Shown here one piece after another: positions 1 to 5,572 of a stretch of DNA of 5,595 bases. A program made the position numbers and the translations under genes. The notes beneath the pieces are model-generated. The model had not been told where the DNA came from, did not search any database, and saw nothing but the letters and a program-made list of their open reading frames with translations. This DNA comes from an uncultured Coriobacteriaceae bacterium (GTDB taxonomy: Bacteria; Actinomycetota; Coriobacteriia; Coriobacteriales; Atopobiaceae): assembly GCA_902772085.1 (NCBI GenBank), contig CACXZL010000143.1, positions 1 through 5,595 of the forward strand, written 5' to 3'. How positions within the stretch are numbered: the first letter of the stretch is position 1; every line of letters starts with the position of its first letter.

Positions 1-12
1 AAGGTGAGGGCT

Positions 13-1446
13 TTGGCAAAGCGATACGGTCGTCATGCTGCTCCGAAGAAAACGAACTATGTAGGAATCGCGCTTGCGTGCTTTGCCATATGCGTCGTTG
101 TGGCCGGGGGCGTCTTTGCGGTGCTGCATTTCTTGAGGCCGGGCTCGTCGGAGACCACGTCGCAGCAGCAGAGCGCGTCGATGGCTTCGGGCTCCAGTGC
201 GTCGGCGAGCTCTGGCGTCGTCGCAAGCAAAGCGACCAGCGACGCGGAGGCTGCAGAGAAGGCCTCCGCAAAGAAAGCCGCTGAGGCGGCCGAGCAACAA
301 CAACGCGCACAGGAGGCGACAAAGCCCAAGGTGGACCCGGCTACCGTCGAAGTCATGATGATCGGCGACGTGCTCATGCACGATGAGCTGGTAGACAGTG
401 GCGCGCGAGGAGATGGCTCATACTACTTCGGGTTCTTGTTTGACCATATTACCGACGAGCTTGCGGCGGCCGACGTGAAGATCTTGAACCAAGAAACCGT
501 GATGGGGGAGCCCGAGCGCGGATATCGCCTGTACATGGGTGGCGGAGGTCCCATCATGAACACGCCCACTGCGCTTGCCGACACCGAAGTGGACTACGGA
601 TTCAACGTGATCCTCAAGGCGACAAACCATACGCTCGATCTGCACTATTCCGGGCTCGGCCATGAGCTCGACTACTGGAAGGCGGCGCATCCCCAGATGC
701 CCGTTCTAGGCGTTGACAACCCAAACACGGCAAAGGCAAACGACTCGCAGAACTACGTGGACAACGTCTACGTGGGCGAGTTCAATGGCATGAAGATTGG
801 AATCCTGAACTACACGGGTGGAAGCAACGAGGTCGTGGACTACGACTCGGACTACCAGTACCTCTCGTTTATGAGCGAGAACAAGATTCGCGCCGACGTA
901 AACAAGGCCCGTGCAGCTGGTGCCGAGATGCTGATCGCCTGCCCTCATTGGGGCACGGAGTACATCACCGATCCCTCGGGGTCCGAACAGGAGATGTACT
1001 ACTCGAGGCTTTTTTGCGAGCTGGGTGTCGACGTGATACTTGGCTGCCATCCCCACGTCCTGCAGCCCGTTGAGCTCCTGCAAAACGAACAAGGGCACAA
1101 GACGGTATGCTATTACTCCATGGGTGACTTCGTCTGCGCTGGTGGCATGCGCACTGACGCTCTTATAGGTGGTGTTGCACGCTTTACCCTGCATCGTGCG
1201 GAGGACGGCACCTGTGTGGTGCAGGCGGCCAGCCTACATCCCACGGTGATCTGCTACACCGTCGGTCCCCACATGAGCGCTTATCCCTTGCGCGAGTGGA
1301 CCTATGACCTCGCCGCCGAAGGCGCCCGTCCCGACCTCACTCCCGACCACGTCTACGCCTTCCTCGCAGACGTCTACGGAAGCTCCTTCGACCCTACCTC
1401 TACGGTCATCACCTTGGATATGGCTACAACCCCGACCCAAATCTAG
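13..1446 (+). CDS. Membrane-anchored CapA-like protein (PGA_cap / metallophosphatase-like family), copy 1
   Basis: Predicted 477-residue protein, with numbering from a TTG start at 13. A basic N-terminus (KRYGRHAAPKK) precedes one hydrophobic helix (about 17-41), so it looks like a signal anchor with the C-terminus outside the cell. Residues 45-108 are a low-complexity Ser/Ala/Gln linker with an Ala/Lys/Glu helical stretch (about 76-102). The CapA domain follows from about 109, with GDVLMHD (118-124), NQET (159-162), ATNHT (203-207), CPHWGTEY (310-317) and GCHPH (344-348). These are the conserved Asp, Asn, Glu and His motifs of the calcineurin-like CapA family. The family is named for poly-gamma-glutamate capsule synthesis, but no capB/capC gene is nearby, so the substrate is unknown. 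Start choice: AGGTGA at 2-7 is a good Shine-Dalgarno for TTG at 13. GTG at 4 or a start left of the window also remains possible, since no stop precedes it in frame. Asp372 replaces the Asn found in the paralogue (SMGNF). Confidence 0.9.
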   Translation: MAKRYGRHAAPKKTNYVGIALACFAICVVVAGGVFAVLHFLRPGSSETTSQQQSASMASGSSASASSGVVASKATSDAEAAEKASAKKAAEAAEQQQRAQEATKPKVDPATVEVMMIGDVLMHDELVDSGARGDGSYYFGFLFDHITDELAAADVKILNQETVMGEPERGYRLYMGGGGPIMNTPTALADTEVDYGFNVILKATNHTLDLHYSGLGHELDYWKAAHPQMPVLGVDNPNTAKANDSQNYVDNVYVGEFNGMKIGILNYTGGSNEVVDYDSDYQYLSFMSENKIRADVNKARAAGAEMLIACPHWGTEYITDPSGSEQEMYYSRLFCELGVDVILGCHPHVLQPVELLQNEQGHKTVCYYSMGDFVCAGGMRTDALIGGVARFTLHRAEDGTCVVQAASLHPTVICYTVGPHMSAYPLREWTYDLAAEGARPDLTPDHVYAFLADVYGSSFDPTSTVITLDMATTPTQI

Positions 1447-1471
1447 CGGGACGAAGTCCGCTCTCTTCTTT
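1445..1471 (+). terminator. Probable intrinsic terminator of the first capA-like gene
   Basis: A hairpin starts inside the TAG stop codon. AGCGGGAC (1445-1452) pairs with GTCCGCT (1456-1462) around a GAA loop, giving seven pairs with one bulged G. A pyrimidine tract CTCTTCTTT (1463-1471) follows. The geometry fits a Rho-independent terminator, although the tract is interrupted by C residues. Confidence 0.55.
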
Positions 1472-1504
1472 GGGGTGCCAAGCGTTCCTCGACTTTAAAT
1501 GCGT

Positions 1505-1593
1505 CCAGCCCCTCCGGCCACGTCTGCTCCAGACGAGTTCTGCGCTTCGCGCAGCTGTTTGAGTCTGGGGCAGCCGTGATCGGAGGGGGCTGG
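1505..1593. other. Multi-branched inverted-repeat structure in convergent intergenic region
   Basis: CCAGCCCCTCCG (1505-1516) is complementary to CGGAGGGGGCTGG (1581-1593) apart from one extra base, so it can form a long closing stem. Inside lie two tight, perfect 6-bp hairpins with 3-nt loops: CGTCTG/CAGACG (1521-1535) and CTGCGC/GCGCAG (1540-1554). It does not read as a tRNA: there is no T-loop GTTCRA box and no fitting anticodon arm. It could be termination or processing structure between two converging transcripts, or a small structured RNA. The fold was done by eye only. Confidence 0.35.
1548..1577 (+). repeat. Direct repeat, copy 1 (30 bp core)
   Basis: This 30-bp segment matches 1647-1676 at 26 of 30 positions. 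The most conserved part is TGAGYCTGGGGCAGCCGT (1560-1577). Weaker similarity extends left (1533-1545 against 1632-1644, 9 of 13 positions), and with a short indel to TCTGCTCCA/TCTGCGCCA, suggesting two diverged tandem copies of a longer unit with a 99-bp period. Confidence 0.6.
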
Positions 1594-1626
1594 TCCGAGG
1601 GAGGCACGCTCCTTATGGCGAGCTCT

Positions 1627-1687
1627 GCGCCACGCATTATGCACCACGCGCGGCCGTATGAGCCTGGGGCAGCCGTTCGCGTGGCGC
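1627..1687 (-). terminator. Possible terminator/attenuation hairpin downstream of degV
   Basis: GCGCCACGC (1627-1635) and GCGTGGCGC (1679-1687) form a perfect 9-bp inverted repeat just beyond the degV stop. An alternative fold pairs CCACGCG plus CGGC (1644-1654) with GCCG (1672-1675) and CGCGTGG (1678-1684), with a 2-nt bulge. No T-run follows on the minus strand, so it is not a canonical intrinsic terminator. The two mutually exclusive folds are a visual observation. Confidence 0.25.
1647..1676 (+). repeat. Direct repeat, copy 2 (30 bp core)
   Basis: Second copy of the repeat at 1548-1577, with 26 of 30 positions identical and a 99-bp offset. Its CTGGGGCAG (1664-1672) is also perfectly complementary to CTGCCCCAG (1723-1731) inside the last codons of degV, so a read-through degV transcript could pair its own 3' end with this repeat. 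Confidence 0.6.
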
Positions 1688-1703
1688 TTTGAGGAGACGT
1701 GCC

Positions 1704-2609
1704 CTATGCGACGCGCGGGCCTCTGCCCCAGAAACAGCAGCTCATCATGCCGGCTCCCACGTGGCAGCCGCACACTGGCCCGATGTTTGTCTCCAAGAAC
1801 CGCACGGGGCCGCAGTCCTTCGAGATGATGCTCTTCAGGCGCTCCACGTCCTTGGGATCGCAGTCGGCGTTGCCAAGCGATGCCACAGGCGGGCAAATGT
1901 AGTTGTCACGATGCTTGGCATAGTATTCCGCGAGTTTCTTGATGCCCTTCTTGCGGCCGCGCGCGACGCCAATGATGGTGAGACGCCCCTCGTGGTCGAA
2001 GGAGATGAGCGGCTTCACGCTGAGCTTGTCGCCTACCACGGCTACGCCCTTGGGGATGCGGCCGCCTCGATGGAGCGCCTCGAGGTTGTCTACCATGAAG
2101 ATGGTCTGGGCGTAGTAGCGGTATTCTTCGGCCCACGCGACGAGCTCCTCGGCTGCGATGCCGGTCTCGACGCGATGAACCGCCTCCTCTACAAGCATGG
2201 CCATAGGGGAGGAGGCGAGGCGGGTGTCTACGACGTACAGGGGGATGTCTGCGCCAAACTCCTCGCACAGACGCTCACGGACGGCCATCGCGCCGTCGTA
2301 GCAGCCAGAAATGCCGCTTGAGAAGGCGAGGTACACGCTGGGAATGCCAGACGCGATGGCTTCGCGGAATACCTCCTCAAACTCGCCCTGCGAGGGCTGG
2401 GAAGTCATGGGCGTCGCGCCGTCACGGATTGCCTGATAGAAATCGTGGGCCGATATACTGCTGAAGAGATCGTCCGTTCCGTGGAAGCCGCCGTCGGGCT
2501 TGCCCTCCTCGGTGTAGGAGAAATGGAGCAGCCGGACGTTATGCTCTTCCAAGTAGGGAAGAGGCAGGTCGCAACCGGTGTCCGTGATGAGCTGGCATTT
2601 ACGGTCCAT
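1704..2609 (-). CDS. DegV family protein (FakB-type fatty-acid-binding protein)
   Basis: Predicted 301-residue protein, normal for DegV proteins (about 280-300). DegV/FakB proteins bind one fatty acid and present its carboxylate to the kinase FakA, giving acyl-phosphate for phospholipid synthesis. They act in the cytoplasm, often on exogenous fatty acids. Family motifs run in order: ITDTGCDLP (8-16), TPMTSQPSQGEF (66-77), the lipid-head-binding loop SSGISGCYDGA (97-107), VDTRLASSP (127-135), VDNLEALHRGGRI (173-185), LSVKPLISFDHEGRL (196-210) and the C-terminal GPVCGCHVGAG (277-287). The ATG at 2609 is chosen over an in-frame ATG at 2672 because GGAGGA lies just upstream (2620-2625) and the conserved DegV N-terminus begins here; the longer version would overlap the upstream gene. 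It sits 23 bp after the second capA-like gene, so the two are likely co-transcribed. No fakA is in the window. The ligand cannot be told from sequence alone. Confidence 0.93.
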   Translation of the reverse strand: MDRKCQLITDTGCDLPLPYLEEHNVRLLHFSYTEEGKPDGGFHGTDDLFSSISAHDFYQAIRDGATPMTSQPSQGEFEEVFREAIASGIPSVYLAFSSGISGCYDGAMAVRERLCEEFGADIPLYVVDTRLASSPMAMLVEEAVHRVETGIAAEELVAWAEEYRYYAQTIFMVDNLEALHRGGRIPKGVAVVGDKLSVKPLISFDHEGRLTIIGVARGRKKGIKKLAEYYAKHRDNYICPPVASLGNADCDPKDVERLKSIISKDCGPVRFLETNIGPVCGCHVGAGMMSCCFWGRGPRVA

Positions 2610-2632
2610 GGGTCTTGTTTCCTCCAAACGGT

Positions 2633-4357
2633 CTACACGAGACGGGCCTTGCCCTCGAGGTCGAGGACGCACACGCCTTTGGATTGGTCAAATTGCTTGC
2701 CATAGAGGTCCGCGCAGAACGAATAGGCGAAGTCGGGCGTGAGATTTGGCCGCTCGCTCTGGGAGCTCAGGGTGGTGGTCCATGAGGTCAAGGGGAAGGC
2801 GCTCATGTTTGGACCATAGGTGTGGCAGATCACGGTAGGTACGAGACTTGCGGCCGATACGGCATAGGTGCCGTCTGAGTTGCGTTGGAGCGTGACGCGC
2901 GCGATGCCTCCGATGAGGCTCTCTTCCGACATGAGGCTGGCTGCGACGAAGTTGCCCATGGAGAAGAAGCACACGGTCTTGTGGCCTTCTTCGTTTTCCA
3001 AGAGCTCTATAGGCTGCAGGATGTGCGGATGGGCTCCAAAGATCACGTCCACGCCGAGCTCGCAGAAGAGCTTGGAGTACGTCATTTCCTCCTCGGAGGG
3101 GGTCGTGTCGTATTCGATGCCCCAGTGCGGACAGGCTATGAGCATCTCGGCACCAGCCTCGCGGGCTTTTTGGACGTCCTCGCGAATCTTGTCCTTACCG
3201 AGATAGGAGATGTAGGTGGAGTCGGTGTCGCTGTTGATATGCTCGTTCGTGTCCCACGTGTAGTTCAAGAAGCCGATCTTCATCCCGTTGAACTCGCCGA
3301 CGTAGACGTTGTTTACGTAGTCCTGCGAGTCGTCGTTCTTGCTGACGTTGGGGTTGTTTACCCCGAGTACGGGAATCTTCGGGTAGTTGGACTTCCAGTT
3401 GTCGAGCTCGTGGCCAAGCCCGTTGTAGCCGAGGTCGTAGGTGTGGTTTGTTGCCTTGAGGATGACGTTGAAGCCATAGTCGGCTTCGGTGTCGGCGAGA
3501 GCGGTGGGTGTGTTCATGATGGGGCCGACGGCACCCATGGTGAGGTGGTGCCCGTTGCTCGGGTCGCCCATTACGGTTTCTTGGTTCAGGATGCGTACGT
3601 CGGCGTCGTCGATGTAGCTCTTGATGTTTTTGTACACGAAGTCGAAGTCGTACGAGCCGTCGCTCTGAGCACCGCTGTCGATGATCTCGTCGTGCATGAG
3701 AACGTCGCCGATCATCATGACTTCCACGGTGGCGGGTTCTGCGGAGGCGTTTTGGACGGCGCCTTGCTGCTGGGAGTTGCCTGATACCGCAGCTTGCTGA
3801 GAAGAGTCCGCCCCGTCGGATGCTGCAGGCTTGTGGGTGATGGCGGCAAATCCTACGGCAACCACGACGATTACGAGCAGCAACGCCGCGGCTGCCGCCA
3901 AAGCGGGGAGGGGAAGCCTTGCACCGCGCCGAGGCGGACGAGACGAGACGGGCCTTTGGCTTTGGCGCAGCTGGGAGACGCGGCTTTGCGACGTTGCTGG
4001 ACGCTGCCTGGAAGGAGGTCTGCTCGCGGGACGCTGCTGGCGAGTGGCGGGTCGCTGGCTCGGTGGACGCTGCTGGCTGGCGGGGCGCTCGCCTCCCGGT
4101 CGCTGCTGGTAGCTCGTATGACGCTGACTTGCCGGATACTGGTCTTCCTGGGGTCTTCGCGTGCTTGTTGGTCGGCTGCTCGGGGGACGGCGACGACTTG
4201 TGTCGTCCTCGTCTACAAGGTCGCCACGATCCACACTCCGACGCCTACTCTGGACGCGCTGCTGGCTCGTGCGTGACGGGCGCTGCTCCTCGTCATTCGG
4301 ACGTCTGCGTTTTCGAGGCTGGTCGCGATATGGTTCGTATGGTTCGATGCCTGGCAT
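2633..4357 (-). CDS. Membrane-anchored CapA-like protein with long Arg/Pro/Gln-rich N-terminal tail, copy 2
   Basis: Predicted 574-residue protein. Residues 1-148 are a strongly basic, disordered tail rich in Arg, Pro, Ser and Gln, with degenerate QRPAS/RPPS/RPAT repeats between 91 and 138. One hydrophobic helix follows (about 149-173), then a Ser/Gln/Ala linker to about 207, then the CapA (PGA_cap) domain. Metallophosphatase-like motifs are complete: GDVLMHD (217-223), NQET (258-261), ATNHT (302-306), CPHWGIEY (409-416) and GAHPH (441-445), with SMGNF (466-470) intact. Positive-inside logic puts the tail in the cytoplasm and the domain outside. ATG at 4357 is preceded by AAGGAG (4365-4370) at good spacing. 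The domain is a close paralogue of the plus-strand copy at 13-1446, while the tail is unrelated. It heads an operon with degV. The absence of capB/capC argues against assuming a role in poly-gamma-glutamate synthesis; function on an envelope polymer is inferred. Confidence 0.92.
   Translation of the reverse strand: MPGIEPYEPYRDQPRKRRRPNDEEQRPSRTSQQRVQSRRRSVDRGDLVDEDDTSRRRPPSSRPTSTRRPQEDQYPASQRHTSYQQRPGGERPASQQRPPSQRPATRQQRPASRPPSRQRPATSQSRVSQLRQSQRPVSSRPPRRGARLPLPALAAAAALLLVIVVVAVGFAAITHKPAASDGADSSQQAAVSGNSQQQGAVQNASAEPATVEVMMIGDVLMHDEIIDSGAQSDGSYDFDFVYKNIKSYIDDADVRILNQETVMGDPSNGHHLTMGAVGPIMNTPTALADTEADYGFNVILKATNHTYDLGYNGLGHELDNWKSNYPKIPVLGVNNPNVSKNDDSQDYVNNVYVGEFNGMKIGFLNYTWDTNEHINSDTDSTYISYLGKDKIREDVQKAREAGAEMLIACPHWGIEYDTTPSEEEMTYSKLFCELGVDVIFGAHPHILQPIELLENEEGHKTVCFFSMGNFVAASLMSEESLIGGIARVTLQRNSDGTYAVSAASLVPTVICHTYGPNMSAFPLTSWTTTLSSQSERPNLTPDFAYSFCADLYGKQFDQSKGVCVLDLEGKARLV
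3944..4087 (-). repeat. Degenerate coding repeats for RPAS/RPPS/RPAT units in the tail of CapA copy 2
   Basis: On the minus strand this segment encodes residues 91-138, where RPAS, RPPS, RPAT and RPVS units recur (91, 97, 102, 109, 113, 119, 135) spaced by Gln/Arg/Ser. On the plus strand it shows as recurring GGACGCTGC-type blocks. Such tracts expand and contract by slippage and may differ in length between strains. Confidence 0.55.
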
Positions 4358-4360
4358 GAT

Positions 4361-4377
4361 TGCGCTCCTTTGCGTGG
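4361..4377 (-). promoter_or_regulatory. Ribosome-binding leader of CapA copy 2, shared with the GNAT gene
   Basis: On the minus strand this reads CCACGCAAAGGAGCGCA and ends 3 nt before the ATG. It contains the Shine-Dalgarno AAGGAG. The leader of the GNAT gene at 5032-5048 matches at 16 of 17 positions. Upstream (4378-4550) I see no convincing -35/-10 pair; the nearest candidate, GTGACC and TACTGT around 4440-4470, is weak. Confidence 0.5.
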
Positions 4378-4550
4378 TGCGAATTTGTTTGCCATGGGGG
4401 TGCCACGATGCATCGAGGCGCCTTTTCGAAGTGGTCTAACAGTAGTTTACCAAAAGGAGCGGTCACTTCTGTGCACTCATCCATATCCCCGCACGCGACG
4501 GCGATTCGACCATTGCTCGGGGGCGGGAGTGGTGACCCAATGCCAGACCA

Positions 4551-5030
4551 TTACAATATGACTTCCAAGCCGTATTTTTGGGGGGCAAGACCCATGCGCT
4601 CATAGAACCTGTAGGCGCCTTCGTTGAGGGCCCACACGTTGAGGGTCACATTGTAAAAGCCCTGCTGTCGTGCGTAATGCAAGACGTGCTGGTAGAGGGC
4701 CGAGCCGACGTGTTTGCCGCGCTGGAGCTCGTCCACGCAGAGGTCATCGATGTAGAGGGTCTTTATGTCGGTGAGGATGTTGTCGTCTAGGTGCTGTTGG
4801 TGCTCGCAGAATGCGTAGCCCATGATCTCGCCTGGCGCAGCCGCTTCTGCGACGGCCACGAAGATGGGTCGCGAGGGATCTGCGAGCAGCTGCTGCAACT
4901 GAGCCGTGGTGTACTTCCTTGCATGAGGCTTGAAGAGGTCCGGTCTGCCAGCGTGGTGTACGTCGAGCACTTGGCTGAGGAGCCGTTCGAGTCCGGGGAT
5001 GTCTTGTATGGTTGCATGCCTTATGATCAT
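4551..5030 (-). CDS. GNAT family N-acetyltransferase
   Basis: Predicted 159-residue protein, the usual size of a single-domain GCN5-related acetyltransferase, which moves the acetyl group of acetyl-CoA to an amine. It opens with MIIRHATIQDIPGLERLL, the typical beta1-alpha1 start. The central strand is IKTLYIDDLCVDELQ (89-103), followed by the acetyl-CoA pyrophosphate loop QRGKHVGSALYQ (103-114), where His107 occupies a position that is often Gly. Motif B, LNVWALNEGAYRFYERMG (130-147), has the conserved Asn, Ala, Phe-Tyr and Gly. The ATG at 5030 is chosen over an in-frame start at 5201: AAAGGAA lies 7 nt upstream, the domain begins here, and the extra residues would read through the promoter. 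The substrate (protein, antibiotic, small amine) cannot be predicted. It has its own promoter and is separated from the downstream capA-like gene by 193 bp. Confidence 0.9.
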   Translation of the reverse strand: MIIRHATIQDIPGLERLLSQVLDVHHAGRPDLFKPHARKYTTAQLQQLLADPSRPIFVAVAEAAAPGEIMGYAFCEHQQHLDDNILTDIKTLYIDDLCVDELQRGKHVGSALYQHVLHYARQQGFYNVTLNVWALNEGAYRFYERMGLAPQKYGLEVIL

Positions 5031-5031
5031 C

Positions 5032-5048
5032 TGCGTTCCTTTGCGTGG
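5032..5048 (-). promoter_or_regulatory. Ribosome-binding leader of the GNAT gene
   Basis: On the minus strand it reads CCACGCAAAGGAACGCA, one mismatch from the leader of the second capA-like gene (4361-4377). AAAGGAA is the Shine-Dalgarno and fixes the ATG at 5030. Confidence 0.55.
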
Positions 5049-5094
5049 GCGTGGCATCAGCTTGATTGTGGCGCGGGAATGCCAATTACGGCTG

Positions 5095-5103
5095 ATTATA
5101 ACA
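5095..5103 (-). promoter_or_regulatory. Extended -10 promoter of the GNAT gene
   Basis: The minus strand reads TGTTATAAT, a perfect TGnTATAAT extended -10 element. The leader to the ATG at 5030 would be near 60 nt. A 17-bp spacer would place the -35 at 5118-5123 (CTGTTC), a poor match to TTGACA that lies inside a palindrome (5116-5142). A strong extended -10 can work with a poor -35. Confidence 0.65.
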
Positions 5104-5115
5104 AACATGGCTAGG

Positions 5116-5142
5116 TGGAACAGGGGGCGGGTTTTTGTTCCA
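5116..5142 (-). repeat. REP-like palindromic element, copy 1
   Basis: Arms TGGAACA (5116-5122) and TGTTCCA (5136-5142) are perfectly inverted around a 13-bp asymmetric centre. Read on the minus strand, the inner 23 bp match 5573-5595 at 21 of 23 positions, including the whole GAACAAAAACCCG half. Two near-identical palindromes in one window suggest a dispersed family. It overlaps the -35 region of the GNAT promoter, so it could also be an operator. Confidence 0.65.
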
Positions 5143-5204
5143 GACTTGTGGGCGGCGGTCCGTATGAGTGTCTCTCCCCTCGTGAAAAAAGCGCCTTTCA
5201 CTGT

Positions 5205-5452
5205 ATGCCCATGTCAAACAGGCGGCGCTTACGGGTGAGCCTTTGGTGGCCGATTGCCTTGTTTGCGGTTTTTGAGATTGCCGCGGTCGTCTGTGGTTGA
5301 CAAGGGACAGCGTTTTCACTGGTGCCTTTGAGGCGGCAGCGCCGATCGTGTTTGTTGCGGCGCTTTTCCTTGCAATACTGTTGAACCAGTGCTGGCCAAG
5401 CAAACGTTGTCCCCGCCGCACAATTACGCACACTTCAGTTCAGTGCGCGTAG
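5205..5452 (+). pseudogene. Broken small two-helix membrane protein gene (frameshift)
   Basis: From ATG 5205 or 5211 one frame encodes a basic start (SNRRRLRVS) and a hydrophobic segment (WWPIALFAVFEIAAVVCG) and stops at TGA 5298-5300. The next frame continues directly from 5300 with DSVFTGAFEAAAP, a second hydrophobic segment (IVFVAALFLAILL) and a basic tail (NQCWPSKR) to TAG 5450-5452. Restoring one lost base near 5298 would join them into about 80 residues with two membrane helices. No Shine-Dalgarno is seen before either ATG, so it may be the decayed N-terminus of a larger membrane protein. A helix-E-helix start like this occurs in LTA-synthase-like membrane sulfatases, but that is only a guess. 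A sequencing indel is also possible. Confidence 0.35.
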
Positions 5453-5492
5453 CTCTTCGCAAAAGCCCAGATAATAGGACCCCAGAAGACCC

Positions 5493-5527
5493 AAACTACG
5501 TACAATAAGTATACTGTGCGTAGTTTT
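5493..5527 (+). terminator. AT-rich imperfect palindrome; terminator or operator
   Basis: AAACTACG (5493-5500) and CGTAGTTT (5519-5526) are a perfect 8-bp inverted repeat. Pairing continues inward through TACAATA/TACTGTG with one G-U and one mismatch to a 4-nt loop AGTA, a stem of about 15 pairs. TTTT at 5524-5527 gives a short U-tract on the plus strand, 40 nt after the stop of the broken membrane gene. Its AT content stands out against the surroundings, and a DNA-binding site for a dimeric regulator is the main alternative. Confidence 0.4.
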
Positions 5528-5572
5528 CCGCGAGTCGCATCGGGACGGCACGGGGGCGTGCTTCTGCCGCGT

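Noticed and set aside
1505..1593. tRNA or tRNA-like gene in the intergenic cloverleaf-like structure
   Set aside because: The closing stem is too long, there is no T-loop consensus, no D-loop GG, and the arms do not have tRNA sizes.
1689..2321. Plus-strand open frame of 210 codons opposite degV
   Set aside because: It lies opposite a well-conserved DegV coding region. Composition is typical of the reverse frame of a GC-rich gene.
2885..3784. Long open frame on the plus strand opposite the second capA-like gene (299 codons)
   Set aside because: It is the antisense shadow of a gene with clear family motifs. The product is Val/Asp/Gly-rich with no recognisable domain and no ribosome site.
3944..4087. 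CRISPR array, suggested by the repeated GGACGCTGC-like blocks
   Set aside because: The blocks are short, irregularly spaced and in frame with the RPAS/RPAT protein repeats of the capA-like gene.
4511..4542. CATTG/CAATG inverted repeat as a terminator after the GNAT gene
   Set aside because: The arms are only 5 bp with a long loop and no T-run on the minus strand.
5116..5142. LexA (SOS) box in the GNAT promoter because of the GAAC/GTTC arms
   Set aside because: Gram-positive LexA boxes have GAAC and GTTC only 4 bp apart. Here the arms are separated by 13 bp or more.
5297..5302. Perfect TTGACA as a -35 element on the plus strand
   Set aside because: No -10-like hexamer lies 16-18 bp downstream (TGGTGC at 5320-5325), and it falls within the apparent coding remnant.
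5086..5433. Minus-strand open frame of 115 codons upstream of the GNAT gene
   Set aside because: It overlaps the GNAT promoter, has no ribosome site, and its product has no recognisable pattern. The plus frames over the same bases encode far more protein-like hydrophobic segments.
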